From: Rhizobium binae
Lineage (GTDB): Bacteria; Pseudomonadota; Alphaproteobacteria; Rhizobiales; Rhizobiaceae
NCBI RefSeq assembly: GCF_017357225.1
Contig: NZ_CP071604.1
Coordinates: 1,739,001 to 1,803,000, forward strand
Length of the DNA: 64,000 nt
Reading direction: 5' to 3'
Shown: one piece after another, positions 26,222-48,528 of the stretch
Layout: every line of letters begins with the position of its first letter
Position numbering within the stretch: position 1 is the first letter of the stretch
The notes under the pieces: generated by a model
What the model saw: only the letters and a program-made list of their open reading frames with translations
Database searches by the model: none
What the model was told of the DNA's origin: nothing
Program-made: the position numbers and the translations under genes

Positions 26222-26398
26222 TTGCAAGAGATTGGAAGCTGGTCCTTGCGGCCTGTTTCCCGCGGACCTTGTCCGCATCCGCGTGGAAGGTGAGGGGTCT
26301 TAGCCAGACCCTAATGATCCGCACCACGCAACCGCAGCCGCCGGAGAGATCCGGCATTACGGGCCGGGTGACCGGTCGTTCATGAAAGGCAGAGAGAT
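26222..26398 (+). promoter_or_regulatory. nusG-rplK leader
   Basis: 177 bases without a gene, rich in short inverted repeats (for example CCGGAGAGATCCGG near 26341-26354). L1 autoregulates the L11-L1 transcript in E. coli by binding such a leader; whether the site exists here is not established. Confidence 0.35.
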
Positions 26399-26830
26399 AT
26401 GGCTAAGAAAGTTGCAGGCCAGCTCAAGCTTCAGGTCAAGGCAGGATCGGCAAACCCGTCCCCGCCGATTGGTCCGGCGCTTGGTCAGCGTGGCATTAAC
26501 ATCATGGAATTCTGCAAGGCGTTCAATGCCGCCACGCAGGAAATGGAAAAGGGTATGCCGATTCCGGTCGTCATCACCTATTACCAGGACAAGTCCTTCA
26601 CCTTCGCTATGAAGCAGCCTCCGGTCAGCTACTGGCTGAAGAAGGAAGCGAAGATCACGTCCGGTTCCAAGACGCCCGGCAAGGGCGCCAAGGCGGGCTC
26701 CCTCACTAAGGCTCAGATCAAGTCGATCGCAGAAGCCAAGATGAAGGATCTGAATGCAGCGGATATCGAAGGTGCAATGGCGATGATCGAGGGCTCTGCC
26801 CGCGCCATGGGCCTGGAAGTGGTGGGTTAA
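26399..26830 (+). CDS. rplK: 50S ribosomal protein L11
   Basis: 143 residues. Organises the GTPase-associated centre on 23S helices 43/44 and is the thiostrepton target. N-terminal Pro-rich switch ([18 protein letters not shown]) and C-terminal RNA-binding domain ([10 protein letters not shown]...[13 protein letters not shown]) intact. Spaced 4 bases before rplA. Confidence 0.98.
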   Translation: MAKKVAGQLKLQVKAGSANPSPPIGPALGQRGINIMEFCKAFNAATQEMEKGMPIPVVITYYQDKSFTFAMKQPPVSYWLKKEAKITSGSKTPGKGAKAGSLTKAQIKSIAEAKMKDLNAADIEGAMAMIEGSARAMGLEVVG

Positions 26831-26834
26831 GATC

Positions 26835-27536
26835 ATGGCTGGCAAGCGCACTCGCAAGATCAACGAAGGTGTTGATCCCACCAAGCTCTACGCTCTGACC
26901 CAGGCCATTGGCATGGTCAAGGAACGGGCTGTCGCCAAGTTCGACGAAACCATCGAAGTCTCGATGAACCTCGGCGTCGACCCGCGTCATGCGGACCAGA
27001 TGGTTCGCGGCGTCGTCAACCTGCCGAACGGCACGGGCCGCACGGTTCGCGTCGCAGTCTTTGCTCGTGGCGCCAAGGCTGATGAAGCCAAGGCCGCCGG
27101 TGCCGATATCGTCGGCGCCGAAGACCTCGTCGAAATCGTCCAGGGCGGCAAGATCGAATTCGATCGCTGCATCGCCACCCCCGACATGATGCCGCTCGTC
27201 GGCCGTCTCGGTAAGGTTCTCGGCCCGCGCGGCATGATGCCGAACCCGAAGGTCGGCACCGTCACCATGGACGTCGCCGGAGCCGTCAAGGCTTCCAAGG
27301 GCGGCGCTGTCGAGTTCCGCGTCGAGAAGGCTGGTATCGTCCATGCCGGTATCGGCAAGGCCTCTTTCGACGCCAAGGCTCTGGAAGAAAACATCCGCGC
27401 CTTCGCCGACGCCGTCATCAAGGCAAAGCCGGCAGGCGCCAAGGGCAACTACGTCAAGCGCGTGGCGATTTCCTCGACCATGGGCCCGGGCGTCAAGATC
27501 GAAGTCGGCTCGGTCACCGCAGCACCGACTGCATAA
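26835..27536 (+). CDS. rplA: 50S ribosomal protein L1
   Basis: 233 residues. L1-stalk protein controlling E-site tRNA release and the usual translational repressor of the L11 unit. Conserved [18 protein letters not shown] and [16 protein letters not shown] segment ([15 protein letters not shown]) present. The following gap of 328 bases to rplJ holds three tandem hairpins. Confidence 0.98.
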   Translation: MAGKRTRKINEGVDPTKLYALTQAIGMVKERAVAKFDETIEVSMNLGVDPRHADQMVRGVVNLPNGTGRTVRVAVFARGAKADEAKAAGADIVGAEDLVEIVQGGKIEFDRCIATPDMMPLVGRLGKVLGPRGMMPNPKVGTVTMDVAGAVKASKGGAVEFRVEKAGIVHAGIGKASFDAKALEENIRAFADAVIKAKPAGAKGNYVKRVAISSTMGPGVKIEVGSVTAAPTA

Positions 27537-27864
27537 GTTGATTGCCGGACCTCGGTCCGGTCACTGATTTTCCGGCCTCGCAAGAGGCCGGGATATTCCG
27601 GAGAAATCCGGAATCCTGTCCGAGATTGCAGGTGGTTTTCCCTTAATCACTTTGCCTGCATGAGACGGGTAAGACCCGAATTCATGAAGTTCGCTTCTAG
27701 AAACTCGGTTCGAGCCTTGGATGCCTTGTGCCTTCTCAGCCTTGATTGGCGCGGAAGCGCGGGGGGACAGGATCCTCAAGCGTCGCTTGGGATCTCGCAT
27801 GATCCCGGGAGGCAAAAGGCAACCCGGCGGGCCCGGTTTCGGTCCCGCCAACTGGAGATAGGCA
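27537..27864 (+). promoter_or_regulatory. rplA-rplJ intergenic region: triple hairpins and L10 leader
   Basis: 328 bases. Three consecutive hairpins: 27545-27560 (CCGGACC/GGTCCGG), 27572-27591 (8 bp, GCAA loop) and 27595-27614 (8 bp, GAAA loop). The remaining ~250 bases before rplJ correspond to the place where the L10(L12)4 complex binds its own mRNA in other bacteria; GGCGGGCCC...GTCCCGCC near 27825-27850 could be part of that fold. No T-tract follows the hairpins, so processing or regulation seems likelier than termination. Confidence 0.5.
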
Positions 27865-28383
27865 GTGGAAAGAGCGGAAAAACGCGAATTCGTCACGGAA
27901 CTGAACGAAGTCTTCAAGGCTTCGGGCTCGGTTGTCGTGGCCCACTATGCTGGTGCCACAGTCGCACAGATGAACGATTTTCGTTCGAAGATGCGTGCAG
28001 CTGGCGGTACCGTCAAAGTCGCGAAGAACCGCCTGGCCAAAATTGCCCTTCAGGGTACGGAAGCGGAAGGGATGTCGAATCTCTTCAAGGGTCAGACGCT
28101 GATTGCATACAGCAACGATCCGATCACCGCTCCGAAGGTCGTCATGGATTTCGCCAAGACCAACGACAAGATCGTGGTCCTCGGCGGCGCCATGGGAACA
28201 ACCACGCTCAACGCCGAAGCAGTCAAGTCGCTTGCGACCCTGCCTTCGCTTGATGAGCTGCGTGCGAAGCTGCTGGGCATGATCCAGACACCGGCTACCC
28301 GCATCGCTGGGGTTGTTGCCGCACCGGCAAGCCAGCTTGCCCGCGTGTTTTCGGCCTACGCCAAGAAGGACGAAGCCGCTTAA
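27865..28383 (+). CDS. rplJ: 50S ribosomal protein L10
   Basis: 172 residues from a GTG start ([17 protein letters not shown]), preceded by GGAGATAG. Anchors L7/L12 dimers to 23S rRNA at the factor-binding site. N-terminal RNA-binding part ([18 protein letters not shown]) and C-terminal L12-binding helix ([16 protein letters not shown]) present. Confidence 0.98.
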   Translation: MERAEKREFVTELNEVFKASGSVVVAHYAGATVAQMNDFRSKMRAAGGTVKVAKNRLAKIALQGTEAEGMSNLFKGQTLIAYSNDPITAPKVVMDFAKTNDKIVVLGGAMGTTTLNAEAVKSLATLPSLDELRAKLLGMIQTPATRIAGVVAAPASQLARVFSAYAKKDEAA

Positions 28384-28441
28384 GGCGGTTTTTCGCTGTT
28401 TATAATCAACCGGTTCGAACCGAACAAAAGGAACTAGTAAA

Positions 28442-28822
<381 letters not shown>

Positions 28823-28837
28823 GCTTGAACTGCTTTT

Positions 28838-28874
28838 GGGAGGTGGCGTTTGCTGCCTCCCATTTGCCGTTTTT
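28838..28874 (+). terminator. Leaky terminator/attenuator between rplL and rpoB
   Basis: GGGAGG/CCTCCC (28838-28843 with 28856-28861), inner pairs extend the stem to about 10 with two G-U; a five-T run comes only nine bases later (28870-28874). In E. coli a partial terminator in the same spacer keeps rpoBC below rplJL. Confidence 0.55.
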
Positions 28875-28882
28875 CTGAACGA

Positions 28883-28920
28883 ATTACCCAAAAGCCGCGT
28901 CAAAACGGCTTTTGGGTAAT
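28883..28920 (+). promoter_or_regulatory. Large perfect hairpin in the rplL-rpoB spacer
   Basis: 15 uninterrupted base pairs (28883-28897 with 28906-28920), 8-base loop, no T-tract. E. coli has an RNase III cleavage site in this spacer; a processing role is the natural inference. Confidence 0.65.
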
Positions 28921-29083
28921 GGGTTCTTCAAAAGGATAGTCTCGCACCGAGGGCAGCACAGCAATCCGAGCTGGGCGTTTTCGGGAGTCGGACGAGATTG
29001 AACTACCCATTGATTGACGGGGTCGACTGGCCATCGGTTCCCGTCCGTTGCAGGCCCGGGTGCAAGATTTTGAAGGAGCGACG

Positions 29084-33223
<4,140 letters not shown>

Positions 33224-33233
33224 GCATTGATAG

Positions 33234-33260
33234 GGCGTGCGCTGCCATACGGCGCACGCC
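33234..33260 (+). promoter_or_regulatory. Hairpin in rpoB-rpoC spacer
   Basis: 9-bp stem GGCGTGCGC/GCGCACGCC with a 9-base loop, 10 bases after the rpoB stop, no T-tract. The whole 188-base rpoB-rpoC gap is unusually long for this gene pair. Confidence 0.5.
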
Positions 33261-33411
33261 GGTCCCGCCGGACGCCGCATCCATGTCGGCCCGGAAGGGA
33301 AGTTTCGCCGCATCTTGCGGTTATTCTCGTTTAAGCGAGGGAGGCGGCTCCCGGGAAATTGCCGCTGACCATCGCATTTTGAGGGCGCTTTAGCCCATGA
33401 AGGAGACAGGC

Positions 33412-37620
<4,209 letters not shown>

Positions 37621-37661
37621 TCCGCAGCCGTCGACCACCAACCTGGTGGCACGCGAATTGA

Positions 37662-37697
37662 AAAAACCGCCCGGAGCGATCCGGGCGGTTTTTCGTC
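37662..37697 (+). terminator. Intrinsic terminator of rpoBC
   Basis: Perfect 13-bp stem AAAAACCGCCCGG/CCGGGCGGTTTTT with a 6-base loop; the T-run is part of the right arm. 41 bases after rpoC. Ends the rplJL-rpoBC unit. Confidence 0.92.
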
Positions 37698-37786
37698 TTT
37701 TACCTGCATTCGTAGGTTGGGGAAGGGAAGGTGCTGCTTCCGCTTTATGCTGCCTTTGCGACCCGCAGCGTCAGCGGCGACTCCCT

Positions 37787-38080
37787 TCAGTTGAAACGGA
37801 TGATGGCGACCTCGCCGTCGACGGCGCCCTGATAGGCAGAGGCGTGCGGCTCTTCGGCGGGCACCTCGGTCAGCATGCCGATCTGGTCCAGATCGGCCTC
37901 GATGAAGCCTTCCTCGGCGAGGGCGTTCAGGGCCTCGCGGACGGCTGTGTCGTCGTCGGGCGCCTTCAGCATGATGTGCAGGTCGATGCCTTCGCTGTCG
38001 TCGGACTCGTAGCCTTTGCCGATGATGATGAAGACCATTGGTCCGTCGAAATTATTGTCGTTATCAGGTGTCGTAATCAT
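37787..38080 (-). CDS. Conserved small acidic protein, function unknown
   Basis: 97 residues from MITTPDNDNNFDGPMVFI (AAGGACAGG upstream on the coding strand; a longer in-frame start at 38146 is less supported). Strongly acidic, no membrane segment or signal peptide; a helical patch (TAVREALNALAEEGFIEADL) and a C-terminal strand GEVAIIRFN suggest a compact alpha/beta fold. It faces against the flow between rpoC and rpsL. I recall homologues at this place in other rhizobia but no assigned function. Confidence 0.75.
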   Translation of the reverse strand: MITTPDNDNNFDGPMVFIIIGKGYESDDSEGIDLHIMLKAPDDDTAVREALNALAEEGFIEADLDQIGMLTEVPAEEPHASAYQGAVDGEVAIIRFN

Positions 38081-38579
38081 CGCCTGTCCTTCGGCTCTTT
38101 GACGATTCGGTCGCTCGAATCCTGTTGTGAGGGCCGTACGCCGCAATTACTGATTCCTTAACTGCTTTTGCCGCAATGCCCAAGTTTTTATCTTGGTGCA
38201 CGGCCGTGATTTCGTCTAGAAGGATGAAATCAGGGCGTTAGGCCCGCAGATCAAGGCGATGCGGCGAGTTTATTTCTTAACCGCCCTTGACGGGAGGGGT
38301 GGAAACCAGTAGTACCCCGCCCATCAGATCCCATGTGAGGCTTGGCTGTTCGGGGCGACGCGCCCTGAAGTTCACCTCAAACAAGGTTCTAAACGCACGT
38401 TGAAGTCATGATGCTGCACGCATGACGCATAATTTCATGCGTCCTCTGCTCTTTGTGGTCCATCTGCGGAAGCGGATCGGGCCATATTTTGCGCATTGAG
38501 CCGAAAACATGCGCCATTGCCGGAGACGGCGCGAGTTCAAGCCCGCAAGGGTACTGAGATAAACGTAAGGGATGGTTGA
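38081..38579 (+). promoter_or_regulatory. str operon promoter/leader region
   Basis: 499 bases, no gene. A promoter-like pair TTGACG (38287-38292), 17-base spacer, TAGTAC (38310-38315) is followed by a GGGCGACGCGCCC hairpin near 38354-38366, then about 200 bases of leader to rpsL. S7 regulates this operon in E. coli from the rpsL-rpsG spacer rather than here, so any leader function is unknown. Confidence 0.45.
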
Positions 38580-38951
38580 ATGCCTACCGTAAACCAGCTG
38601 ATCCGCAAGCCTCGCCAGGCGAACGTAAAGCGTAATAAGGTTCCCGCTCTCCAGGAGAACCCGCAGAAGCGCGGCGTTTGCACGCGCGTCTACACGACGA
38701 CGCCGAAGAAGCCGAACTCGGCGCTGCGTAAGGTCGCCAAGATCCGCCTGACCAACGGCTTCGAAGTCATTGGTTACATCCCCGGTGAAGGTCACAACCT
38801 TCAGGAACACTCCGTCGTGATGATCCGCGGCGGCCGCGTCAAGGACCTTCCGGGTGTCCGTTACCACATCATCCGCGGCGTTCTCGATACCCAGGGTGTC
38901 AAGAACCGCAAGCAGCGCCGCTCCAAGTACGGCGCGAAGCGTCCGAAGTAA
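38580..38951 (+). CDS. rpsL: 30S ribosomal protein S12
   Basis: 123 residues. Decoding-centre protein and streptomycin-resistance locus. [20 protein letters not shown] and [16 protein letters not shown] keep wild-type Lys at both classical resistance sites, predicting sensitivity by this route. First gene of the str operon; 77 bases to rpsG. Confidence 0.98.
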   Translation: MPTVNQLIRKPRQANVKRNKVPALQENPQKRGVCTRVYTTTPKKPNSALRKVAKIRLTNGFEVIGYIPGEGHNLQEHSVVMIRGGRVKDLPGVRYHIIRGVLDTQGVKNRKQRRSKYGAKRPK

Positions 38952-38998
38952 TTCGGTTTCGAATAGTCCGGCGCTGCGCGAGGTCCTCCGCGTGATGA

Positions 38999-39499
<501 letters not shown>

Positions 39500-39528
39500 T
39501 TCCGAACGGTATCGAAAGGCAGTCCACA

Positions 39529-41628
<2,100 letters not shown>

Positions 41629-41696
41629 CCGGAATACCAATTGACCGATAACAAGAATTAGATCCCCTCGGGGACTAGCAAAACGGAGAGCCGAAA

Positions 41697-42872
<1,176 letters not shown>

Positions 42873-43176
42873 TTCCTTCGGCCGCTCCGGCGGAGTGGCC
42901 GATTCGATGACATTATTATGAAGCAGGCGGCGCAAGTCGCTTGCTTATTACACAGAAATATAGCAAATGGCGCGCGAGCGCGATTTGCGTACTGCTTCGG
43001 ATGACGAAGTGGTGACTAAACAACCAATTAAGGTGGGCGAGAAGGCCCTGAAGACTAGATAGGGTTCCGCTTCGGCGCCCTCTCGATCTTTGAAACCGGT
43101 GGTCCGCCTTAGGAAGAAAGAACAACCCGTGTCTTGTTCACAGACATGTGGAAAACAAACACAAGGATAACGTCGA
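42873..43176 (+). promoter_or_regulatory. tuf-rpsJ spacer and S10 operon leader
   Basis: 304 bases. Just after tuf lies the hairpin TCGGCCGCTCC/GGAGTGGCCGA-like (about 42878-42904, one mismatch), with no T-run. AT-rich sequence at 42935-42970 (CTTGCT ... ATATAG) may hold a promoter. The last ~150 bases form a leader where L4 acts in E. coli; no sequence similarity to that leader is recognisable by eye. Confidence 0.4.
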
Positions 43177-43485
43177 ATGAACGGCCAAAATATCCGCATT
43201 CGCCTGAAGGCGTTCGATCACCGGATTCTCGATGCTTCTACGCGCGAGATCGTGTCGACGGCGAAGCGCACCGGTGCAAGCGTCCGGGGCCCCGTTCCGC
43301 TTCCGACCCGCATCGAGAAGTTTACGGTCAACCGGTCCCCGCACATCGACAAGAAGAGCCGCGAACAGTTCGAGATGCGCACGCATAAGCGCCTTCTCGA
43401 CATCGTAGACCCGACCCCGCAGACGGTGGACGCGCTGATGAAGCTCGATCTCGCCGCCGGTGTCGATGTTGAGATCAAGCTCTGA
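43177..43485 (+). CDS. rpsJ: 30S ribosomal protein S10
   Basis: 102 residues; also the antitermination factor NusE that binds NusB and NusG. Conserved [19 protein letters not shown] and long loop with [20 protein letters not shown]. First gene of the S10 operon, 33 bases before rplC. Confidence 0.98.
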   Translation: MNGQNIRIRLKAFDHRILDASTREIVSTAKRTGASVRGPVPLPTRIEKFTVNRSPHIDKKSREQFEMRTHKRLLDIVDPTPQTVDALMKLDLAAGVDVEIKL

Positions 43486-43518
43486 GCTTGCTCGAGCTGA
43501 GTTGGAAGGATTGAACCG

Positions 43519-44160
43519 ATGCGTTCAGGTGTGATTGCACAGAAGGTGGGAATGACCCGCGTCTACAACGACGCCGGCGAGCATGTCCCGGTAACGGTAC
43601 TGCGTATGGACGGCTGCCAGGTCGTTGCCACGCGCACTGTCGAAAAGAATGGCTATACCGCAGTTCAGCTCGGTGCAGGCCAGGCGAAGGTGAAGAACAC
43701 GTCGAAGGCGATGCGCGGCAACTTTGCCGTCGCCAACGTCGAGCCGAAGGCCAAGCTCGCAGAATTCCGCGTCTCGGAAGACAATCTGCTCGAGATCGGC
43801 ACCGAGCTTAAGGCAGGTCACTTTGCAGCCGGTCAGCTCGTCGACGTGACGGGCACGACGATCGGTAAGGGTTTTGCCGGCGCCATGAAGCGCCACGGTT
43901 TCGGCGGTCTGCGCGCCACGCACGGTGTGTCGGTTTCGCACCGCTCGCACGGTTCGACCGGCTCGCGCCAGGATCCGGGCAAGGTTTTCAAGAACAAGAA
44001 GATGGCTGGTCACATGGGCCAGACGCGCGTCACGACACAGAACCTGGAAGTGGTTTCGACCGACGAAGATCGCGGTCTGATCCTGATCAAAGGTGCTGTT
44101 CCCGGTTCCAAGGGTGCCTGGATCATCGTGCGCGACGCCGTCAAGTCGGCCGCGAAGTAA
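43519..44160 (+). CDS. rplC: 50S ribosomal protein L3
   Basis: 213 residues. Early assembly protein near the peptidyl-transferase centre. [15 protein letters not shown] opening ([14 protein letters not shown]) and loop [20 protein letters not shown], containing the conserved Gln normally methylated by PrmB. Confidence 0.98.
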   Translation: MRSGVIAQKVGMTRVYNDAGEHVPVTVLRMDGCQVVATRTVEKNGYTAVQLGAGQAKVKNTSKAMRGNFAVANVEPKAKLAEFRVSEDNLLEIGTELKAGHFAAGQLVDVTGTTIGKGFAGAMKRHGFGGLRATHGVSVSHRSHGSTGSRQDPGKVFKNKKMAGHMGQTRVTTQNLEVVSTDEDRGLILIKGAVPGSKGAWIIVRDAVKSAAK

Positions 44161-44173
44161 GGGAGCCAGATCA

Positions 44174-44794
44174 ATGGAATTGAACGTCAAGACCCTCGAG
44201 GGAAAAGACGCCGGGAAGGTTTCCCTTTCGGACGAAATTTTCGGCCTCGAGCCCCGTGAAGACATTCTCGCCCGCGTCATACGTTGGCAGCTTGCCAAGA
44301 AGCAGCAGGGCACGCACAAGGCAAAGGGCCGCGCTGAAGTTTCGCGCACCGGCGCCAAGATGTACAAGCAGAAGGGTACGGGCCGCGCTCGTCACCATTC
44401 GGCTCGTGCTCCGCAGTTCCGCGGCGGCGGCAAGGCCCACGGCCCTGTAGTCCGCAGCCACGAGCACGACCTTCCGAAGAAGGTTCGCGCGCTTGGCCTT
44501 CGCCACGCCCTTTCGGCCAAGATCAAGGCCGATGACGTCATCGTCATCGATAACCTGGTTGCTGCCGAAGCCAAGACCAAGGTTCTCGCGTCCGCTTTCG
44601 AGACGCTCGGCCTGACCAACGCCCTCTTCATCGGCGGCGCAGAGCTTGACGGCAACTTCAAGCTCGCAGCTCAGAACATCCCGAACATCGATGTTCTGCC
44701 GATCCAGGGCATCAACGTTTACGACATCGTGCGCCGCGGCAAGCTCGTGCTTTCCAAGGCTGCGGTTGAAGCGCTAGAGGAGCGATTCAAGTGA
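44174..44794 (+). CDS. rplD: 50S ribosomal protein L4
   Basis: 206 residues from [16 protein letters not shown]; an upstream in-frame start inside rplC is rejected. Exit-tunnel loop [20 protein letters not shown] and GGKAHGP typical of L4, the S10-operon regulator in E. coli. Its stop overlaps the rplW GTG start (GTGA). Confidence 0.98.
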   Translation: MELNVKTLEGKDAGKVSLSDEIFGLEPREDILARVIRWQLAKKQQGTHKAKGRAEVSRTGAKMYKQKGTGRARHHSARAPQFRGGGKAHGPVVRSHEHDLPKKVRALGLRHALSAKIKADDVIVIDNLVAAEAKTKVLASAFETLGLTNALFIGGAELDGNFKLAAQNIPNIDVLPIQGINVYDIVRRGKLVLSKAAVEALEERFK

Positions 44795-45084
44795 CCGATC
44801 TCCGCCACTACGATGTGATCGTCTCCCCGGCGATCACCGAAAAGTCCACGCTGGTATCCGAGAACAACCAGGTTGTTTTCAATGTCGCCAAGCAGGCGAC
44901 GAAGCCGGAAATCAAGGCTGCGGTCGAGGCGCTGTTCGGCGTCAAGGTCACGGCCGTCAACACTCTGCTGCGCAAGGGCAAGACCAAGCGGTTCCGCGGT
45001 TTTGTCGGCAAGCAGAAGGACGTGAAGAAGGCTGTCGTGACGCTGGCTGAAGGCCAGACGATCGACGTCTCCACCGGTCTCTGA
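44791..45084 (+). CDS. rplW: 50S ribosomal protein L23
   Basis: 97 residues from a GTG overlapping the rplD stop. Docking site at the exit tunnel for trigger factor and [23 protein letters not shown] and [19 protein letters not shown] conserved. 11 bases before rplB. Confidence 0.97.
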   Translation: MTDLRHYDVIVSPAITEKSTLVSENNQVVFNVAKQATKPEIKAAVEALFGVKVTAVNTLLRKGKTKRFRGFVGKQKDVKKAVVTLAEGQTIDVSTGL

Positions 45085-45095
45085 GGAATAAGAAA

Positions 45096-45932
45096 ATGGC
45101 ATTGAAAACATTCAATCCGACGACCCCGAGCCAGCGTCAGCTGGTCATCGTGGACCGCTCCTCGCTCTACAAGGGCAAGCCGGTCAAGGCGCTGACGGAA
45201 GGTCTGACCAAGAGCGGCGGTCGTAACAACCTCGGCCGTATCACTGCCCGCTTCATCGGCGGCGGTCACAAGCGCAGCTACCGTCTGGTCGACTTCAAGC
45301 GTCGCAAGTTCGATGTCGAAGGCACGGTCGAGCGTATCGAATACGACCCAAACCGCACGGCTTTCATCGCGCTGGTGAGCTATGCCGACGGCGAACAGGC
45401 CTACATCATCGCTCCGCAGCGTCTTGCTGCCGGCGACAAGATCATCGCTTCGGAAAAGGCTGTCGACGTCAAGCCCGGCAACACCATGCCGCTGCAGTAC
45501 ATCCCGGTCGGCTCTATCATCCACAACGTGGAAATGAAGCCGGGCAAGGGCGGTCAGATCGCCCGTTCCGCCGGTTCCTACGCGCAGCTCGTCGGTCGTG
45601 ACCAGGGCATGGCGATCCTTCGCCTTAACTCCGGCGAACAGCGTCTGGTCAGCGGCATCTGCCTCGCTTCGATCGGCGCCGTCTCCAACCCGGACCACGC
45701 CAACATCAACGACGGCAAAGCCGGTCGTACCGTCTGGCGCGGGAAGCGTCCGCATAACCGCGGTGTTGTCATGAACCCGGTCGACCATCCGCACGGCGGT
45801 GGTGAAGGCCGCACCTCCGGGGGTCGCCATCCGGTGACACCGTGGGGCAAGCCGACCAAGGGCAAGCGCACCCGGTCGAACAAGTCGACCGACAAGATGA
45901 TCATGCGCTCGCGTCATCAGCGTAAGAAGTAA
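45096..45932 (+). CDS. rplB: 50S ribosomal protein L2
   Basis: 278 residues. Peptidyl-transferase-centre support and subunit association. [18 protein letters not shown] and the conserved [18 protein letters not shown] segment, which carries the functionally important His, are intact. Confidence 0.98.
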   Translation: MALKTFNPTTPSQRQLVIVDRSSLYKGKPVKALTEGLTKSGGRNNLGRITARFIGGGHKRSYRLVDFKRRKFDVEGTVERIEYDPNRTAFIALVSYADGEQAYIIAPQRLAAGDKIIASEKAVDVKPGNTMPLQYIPVGSIIHNVEMKPGKGGQIARSAGSYAQLVGRDQGMAILRLNSGEQRLVSGICLASIGAVSNPDHANINDGKAGRTVWRGKRPHNRGVVMNPVDHPHGGGEGRTSGGRHPVTPWGKPTKGKRTRSNKSTDKMIMRSRHQRKK

Positions 45933-45947
45933 GAGAGGAAGTCTCCA

Positions 45948-46226
45948 ATGGCTCGTTCAGTATGGAAAGGTCCGTTCGTTGACGGCTATCTTCTCAAGAA
46001 GGCTGAGAAGGTTCGTGAAGGCGGACGTGCAGAAGTGATCAAGATCTGGAGCCGTCGCTCCACGATCCTGCCGCAGTTTGTCGGTCTTACCTTCGGCGTC
46101 TACAACGGCAGCAAGCATATCCCGGTCAGCGTCAATGAAGACATGGTCGGCCACAAATTCGGTGAATTCTCTCCGACCCGCACCTACTACGGTCACGGCG
46201 CGGACAAGAAGGCGAAGAGGAAGTAA
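45948..46226 (+). CDS. rpsS: 30S ribosomal protein S19
   Basis: 92 residues, 30S head. [15 protein letters not shown] and [18 protein letters not shown] conserved. Two bases before rplV. Confidence 0.98.
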   Translation: MARSVWKGPFVDGYLLKKAEKVREGGRAEVIKIWSRRSTILPQFVGLTFGVYNGSKHIPVSVNEDMVGHKFGEFSPTRTYYGHGADKKAKRK

Positions 46227-46228
46227 CA

Positions 46229-46618
46229 ATGGGCAAGGCAAAAGCCGAACGCCGGCTGAAGGACAACGAGGCGCAAGCAGTCGCCCGCACGCTCCGCGTC
46301 AGCCCCCAGAAGCTCAACCTGGTTGCTGCGGCTATCCGCGGCAAGAAGGTCGAGCGAGCACTCGCTGAGCTGGAGTTCTCCCGCAAGCGCATCGCGGGCG
46401 CCGTCAGGAAGACGCTCGAATCCGCGATCGCCAACGCCGAGAACAACCACGATCTCGACGTCGACGCTCTCGTCGTCGCCGAGGCCTATGTGGGCAAGTC
46501 GATCGTCATGAAGCGCTTCCACGCTCGTGGCCGCGGTCGCGCGTCGCGCATCGAAAAGCCCTTCGCGCACCTGACGATTGTCGTTCGTGAAGTGCAGGCA
46601 GCAGAGGAGGCCGCATAA
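46229..46618 (+). CDS. rplV: 50S ribosomal protein L22
   Basis: 129 residues, a little longer than E. coli L22 (110) through its N-terminus and tail. Tunnel-lining beta-hairpin [18 protein letters not shown] is conserved. Stop TAA shares its last base with the rpsC ATG. Confidence 0.97.
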   Translation: MGKAKAERRLKDNEAQAVARTLRVSPQKLNLVAAAIRGKKVERALAELEFSRKRIAGAVRKTLESAIANAENNHDLDVDALVVAEAYVGKSIVMKRFHARGRGRASRIEKPFAHLTIVVREVQAAEEAA

Positions 46619-47352
46619 TGGGTCAGAAAATCAATCCGATCGGTTTCCGTCTCGGCATCAATCGTACCTGGGATAGCCGCTGGTTCGCGGACAATGCCGA
46701 GTATGGCCAGCTGCTGCACGAAGACCTGAAAATGCGCAAGTTCGTCATGAGCGAACTGAAGCAGGCCGGGATCTCCAAGGTGGTCATCGAGCGTCCGCAC
46801 AAGAAGTGCCGCGTCACGATCCACTCGGCTCGTCCGGGCCTGATCATCGGCCGCAAGGGCGCCGACATCGACAAGCTCCGCAAGAAGCTGTCCGATATGA
46901 CCAACTCGGAAACGCACCTCAACATCGTCGAAGTGCGTAAGCCCGAAGTCGACGCAACGCTGGTCGCTCAGTCGATCGCCCAGCAGCTCGAGCGCCGCGT
47001 GGCTTTCCGCCGCGCCATGAAGCGCGCCGTTCAATCCGCGATGCGTCTTGGCGCCGAAGGCATCAAGATCACCTGCGCCGGCCGTCTCGGCGGTGCGGAA
47101 ATCGCCCGTACGGAATGGTACCGTGAAGGTCGCGTGCCGCTGCACACGCTGCGCGCTGACATCGACTACGGCACGGCAGAAGCAGAAACCGCATTCGGTA
47201 TCTGCGGCATCAAGGTCTGGATCTTCAAGGGCGAAATCCTTGAGCACGATCCGATGGCTTCCGAACGTCGCGCGCTGGAAGGCGACGCACAGGGTCCGGC
47301 AAGCCGCGAACGCGACCGTGGCGATCGTCGCCGCGAACGCGACAACGCGTAA
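46618..47352 (+). CDS. rpsC: 30S ribosomal protein S3
   Basis: 244 residues. mRNA-entry helicase protein. KH domain with [20 protein letters not shown] (GXXG loop), C-terminal domain conserved, then a charged tail ([20 protein letters not shown]) slightly longer than in E. coli. Confidence 0.98.
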   Translation: MGQKINPIGFRLGINRTWDSRWFADNAEYGQLLHEDLKMRKFVMSELKQAGISKVVIERPHKKCRVTIHSARPGLIIGRKGADIDKLRKKLSDMTNSETHLNIVEVRKPEVDATLVAQSIAQQLERRVAFRRAMKRAVQSAMRLGAEGIKITCAGRLGGAEIARTEWYREGRVPLHTLRADIDYGTAEAETAFGICGIKVWIFKGEILEHDPMASERRALEGDAQGPASRERDRGDRRRERDNA

Positions 47353-47390
47353 TTAGCGCTGGCGAAAGATAAGCTCGGAGAAGTAAGAAA

Positions 47391-47804
47391 ATGTTGCAGC
47401 CAAAGCGTACTAAGTACCGCAAGCAGTTCAAGGGCCGCATCAAGGGCGTCGCCAAGGGCGGTTCTGACCTGGCATTCGGCGAATTCGGCCTGAAGGCTCA
47501 GGAGCCCAACCGCGTCAACGCACGCGAGATCGAAGCGGCTCGCCGCGCGATCACGCGTTACATGAAGCGCGCCGGCCGTGTATGGATCCGCGTGTTCCCG
47601 GACGTTCCGGTAACCGCAAAGCCCACCGAAGTCCGCATGGGTAAGGGTAAGGGCTCCGTTGAGTACTGGGCATGCAAGGTCAAGCCCGGTCGTATGATGT
47701 TCGAGATCGACGGCGTCAGCGAAGAGATCGCCCGTGAGGCGCTTCGTCTCGGCTCTGCCAAGCTCTCGGTCAAGACGCGCTTCGTACAGCGCATTGCAGA
47801 GTAA
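47391..47804 (+). CDS. rplP: 50S ribosomal protein L16
   Basis: 137 residues. A-site tRNA contact. [16 protein letters not shown] opening and the [16 protein letters not shown] motif conserved. 11 bases before rpmC. Confidence 0.98.
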   Translation: MLQPKRTKYRKQFKGRIKGVAKGGSDLAFGEFGLKAQEPNRVNAREIEAARRAITRYMKRAGRVWIRVFPDVPVTAKPTEVRMGKGKGSVEYWACKVKPGRMMFEIDGVSEEIAREALRLGSAKLSVKTRFVQRIAE

Positions 47805-47815
47805 GGATTGAGCTC

Positions 47816-48016
47816 ATGAAAGCCTCAGATGTTCGCGCGTTGACCGCCGACCAACTCAAGGACGAGCTTGCCAAGCTGAAGAAGGAGCAGTTCAACCTGC
47901 GCTTCCAGAAGGCGACCGGCCAGCTCGAAAAGTCCTCGCGCATCAACGAAGTCCGCAAGGACATCGCCCGCGTGAAAACCATTGCCCGCCAGAAGGCGGC
48001 AGAAGTTAAGGCCTAA
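47816..48016 (+). CDS. rpmC: 50S ribosomal protein L29
   Basis: 66 residues, two-helix protein at the exit tunnel. [19 protein letters not shown] and [10 protein letters not shown] conserved. Confidence 0.97.
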   Translation: MKASDVRALTADQLKDELAKLKKEQFNLRFQKATGQLEKSSRINEVRKDIARVKTIARQKAAEVKA

Positions 48017-48028
48017 AGGAAGAAAAAT

Positions 48029-48268
48029 ATGCCGAAGCGCATCCTGCAGGGCGTCGTCGTTGGCGACAAGAACGAGAAGACGGTAGTGGTTCGTGTCGAA
48101 CGTCGTTTTGCTCACCCGCTGCTCCAGAAGACCGTTCGTCGTTCCAAGAAGTACAAGGCCCACGACGAAAACAACCAGTACAAGATCGGCGATACCGTAT
48201 CCATCGAGGAATGCGCGCCAATCTCCAAGGACAAGCGCTGGACGGTGATCGCCGCCCAGGGCAAGTAA
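48029..48268 (+). CDS. rpsQ: 30S ribosomal protein S17
   Basis: 79 residues. [20 protein letters not shown] and the C-terminal OB fold ([20 protein letters not shown]) present. Last gene of the S10 operon in the E. coli scheme; followed here by 260 bases with a terminator-like hairpin. Confidence 0.97.
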   Translation: MPKRILQGVVVGDKNEKTVVVRVERRFAHPLLQKTVRRSKKYKAHDENNQYKIGDTVSIEECAPISKDKRWTVIAAQGK

Positions 48269-48325
48269 ACAGAATTTTGCGCGAGGCCTTGCGTCTCGCC
48301 GAAATATCTGTATGAAGCAGCGTCG

Positions 48326-48355
48326 GAACGCTCGAATGCCGGGCGTTCTTTTGCT
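48326..48355 (+). terminator. Possible terminator/attenuator at the S10-spc boundary
   Basis: GAACGC (48326-48331) pairs with GCGTTC (48343-48348), loop partly pairable, followed by TTTT. Short stem, so weak; located where E. coli separates the S10 and spc operons. Confidence 0.45.
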
Positions 48356-48528
48356 TTGAGCGCACGGAAGGTCCCGTTCGGGAAACCACCCTGGCACGAT
48401 CGATCCCGCGCTATTCAGCTATTGCCGTGTCTGTGCTGCCGTTCGGCAGGTCGGCCGGCAGAAAATTTTCATAAGCCGGAGTAGGGGGCTAGCCCAACCA
48501 TTCCGGTAAACCAAGAAGGCGACCTGAT

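Noticed and set aside
42878..42904. Terminator after tuf copy 2
   Set aside because: Hairpin present but no T-tract; listed only as leader structure.
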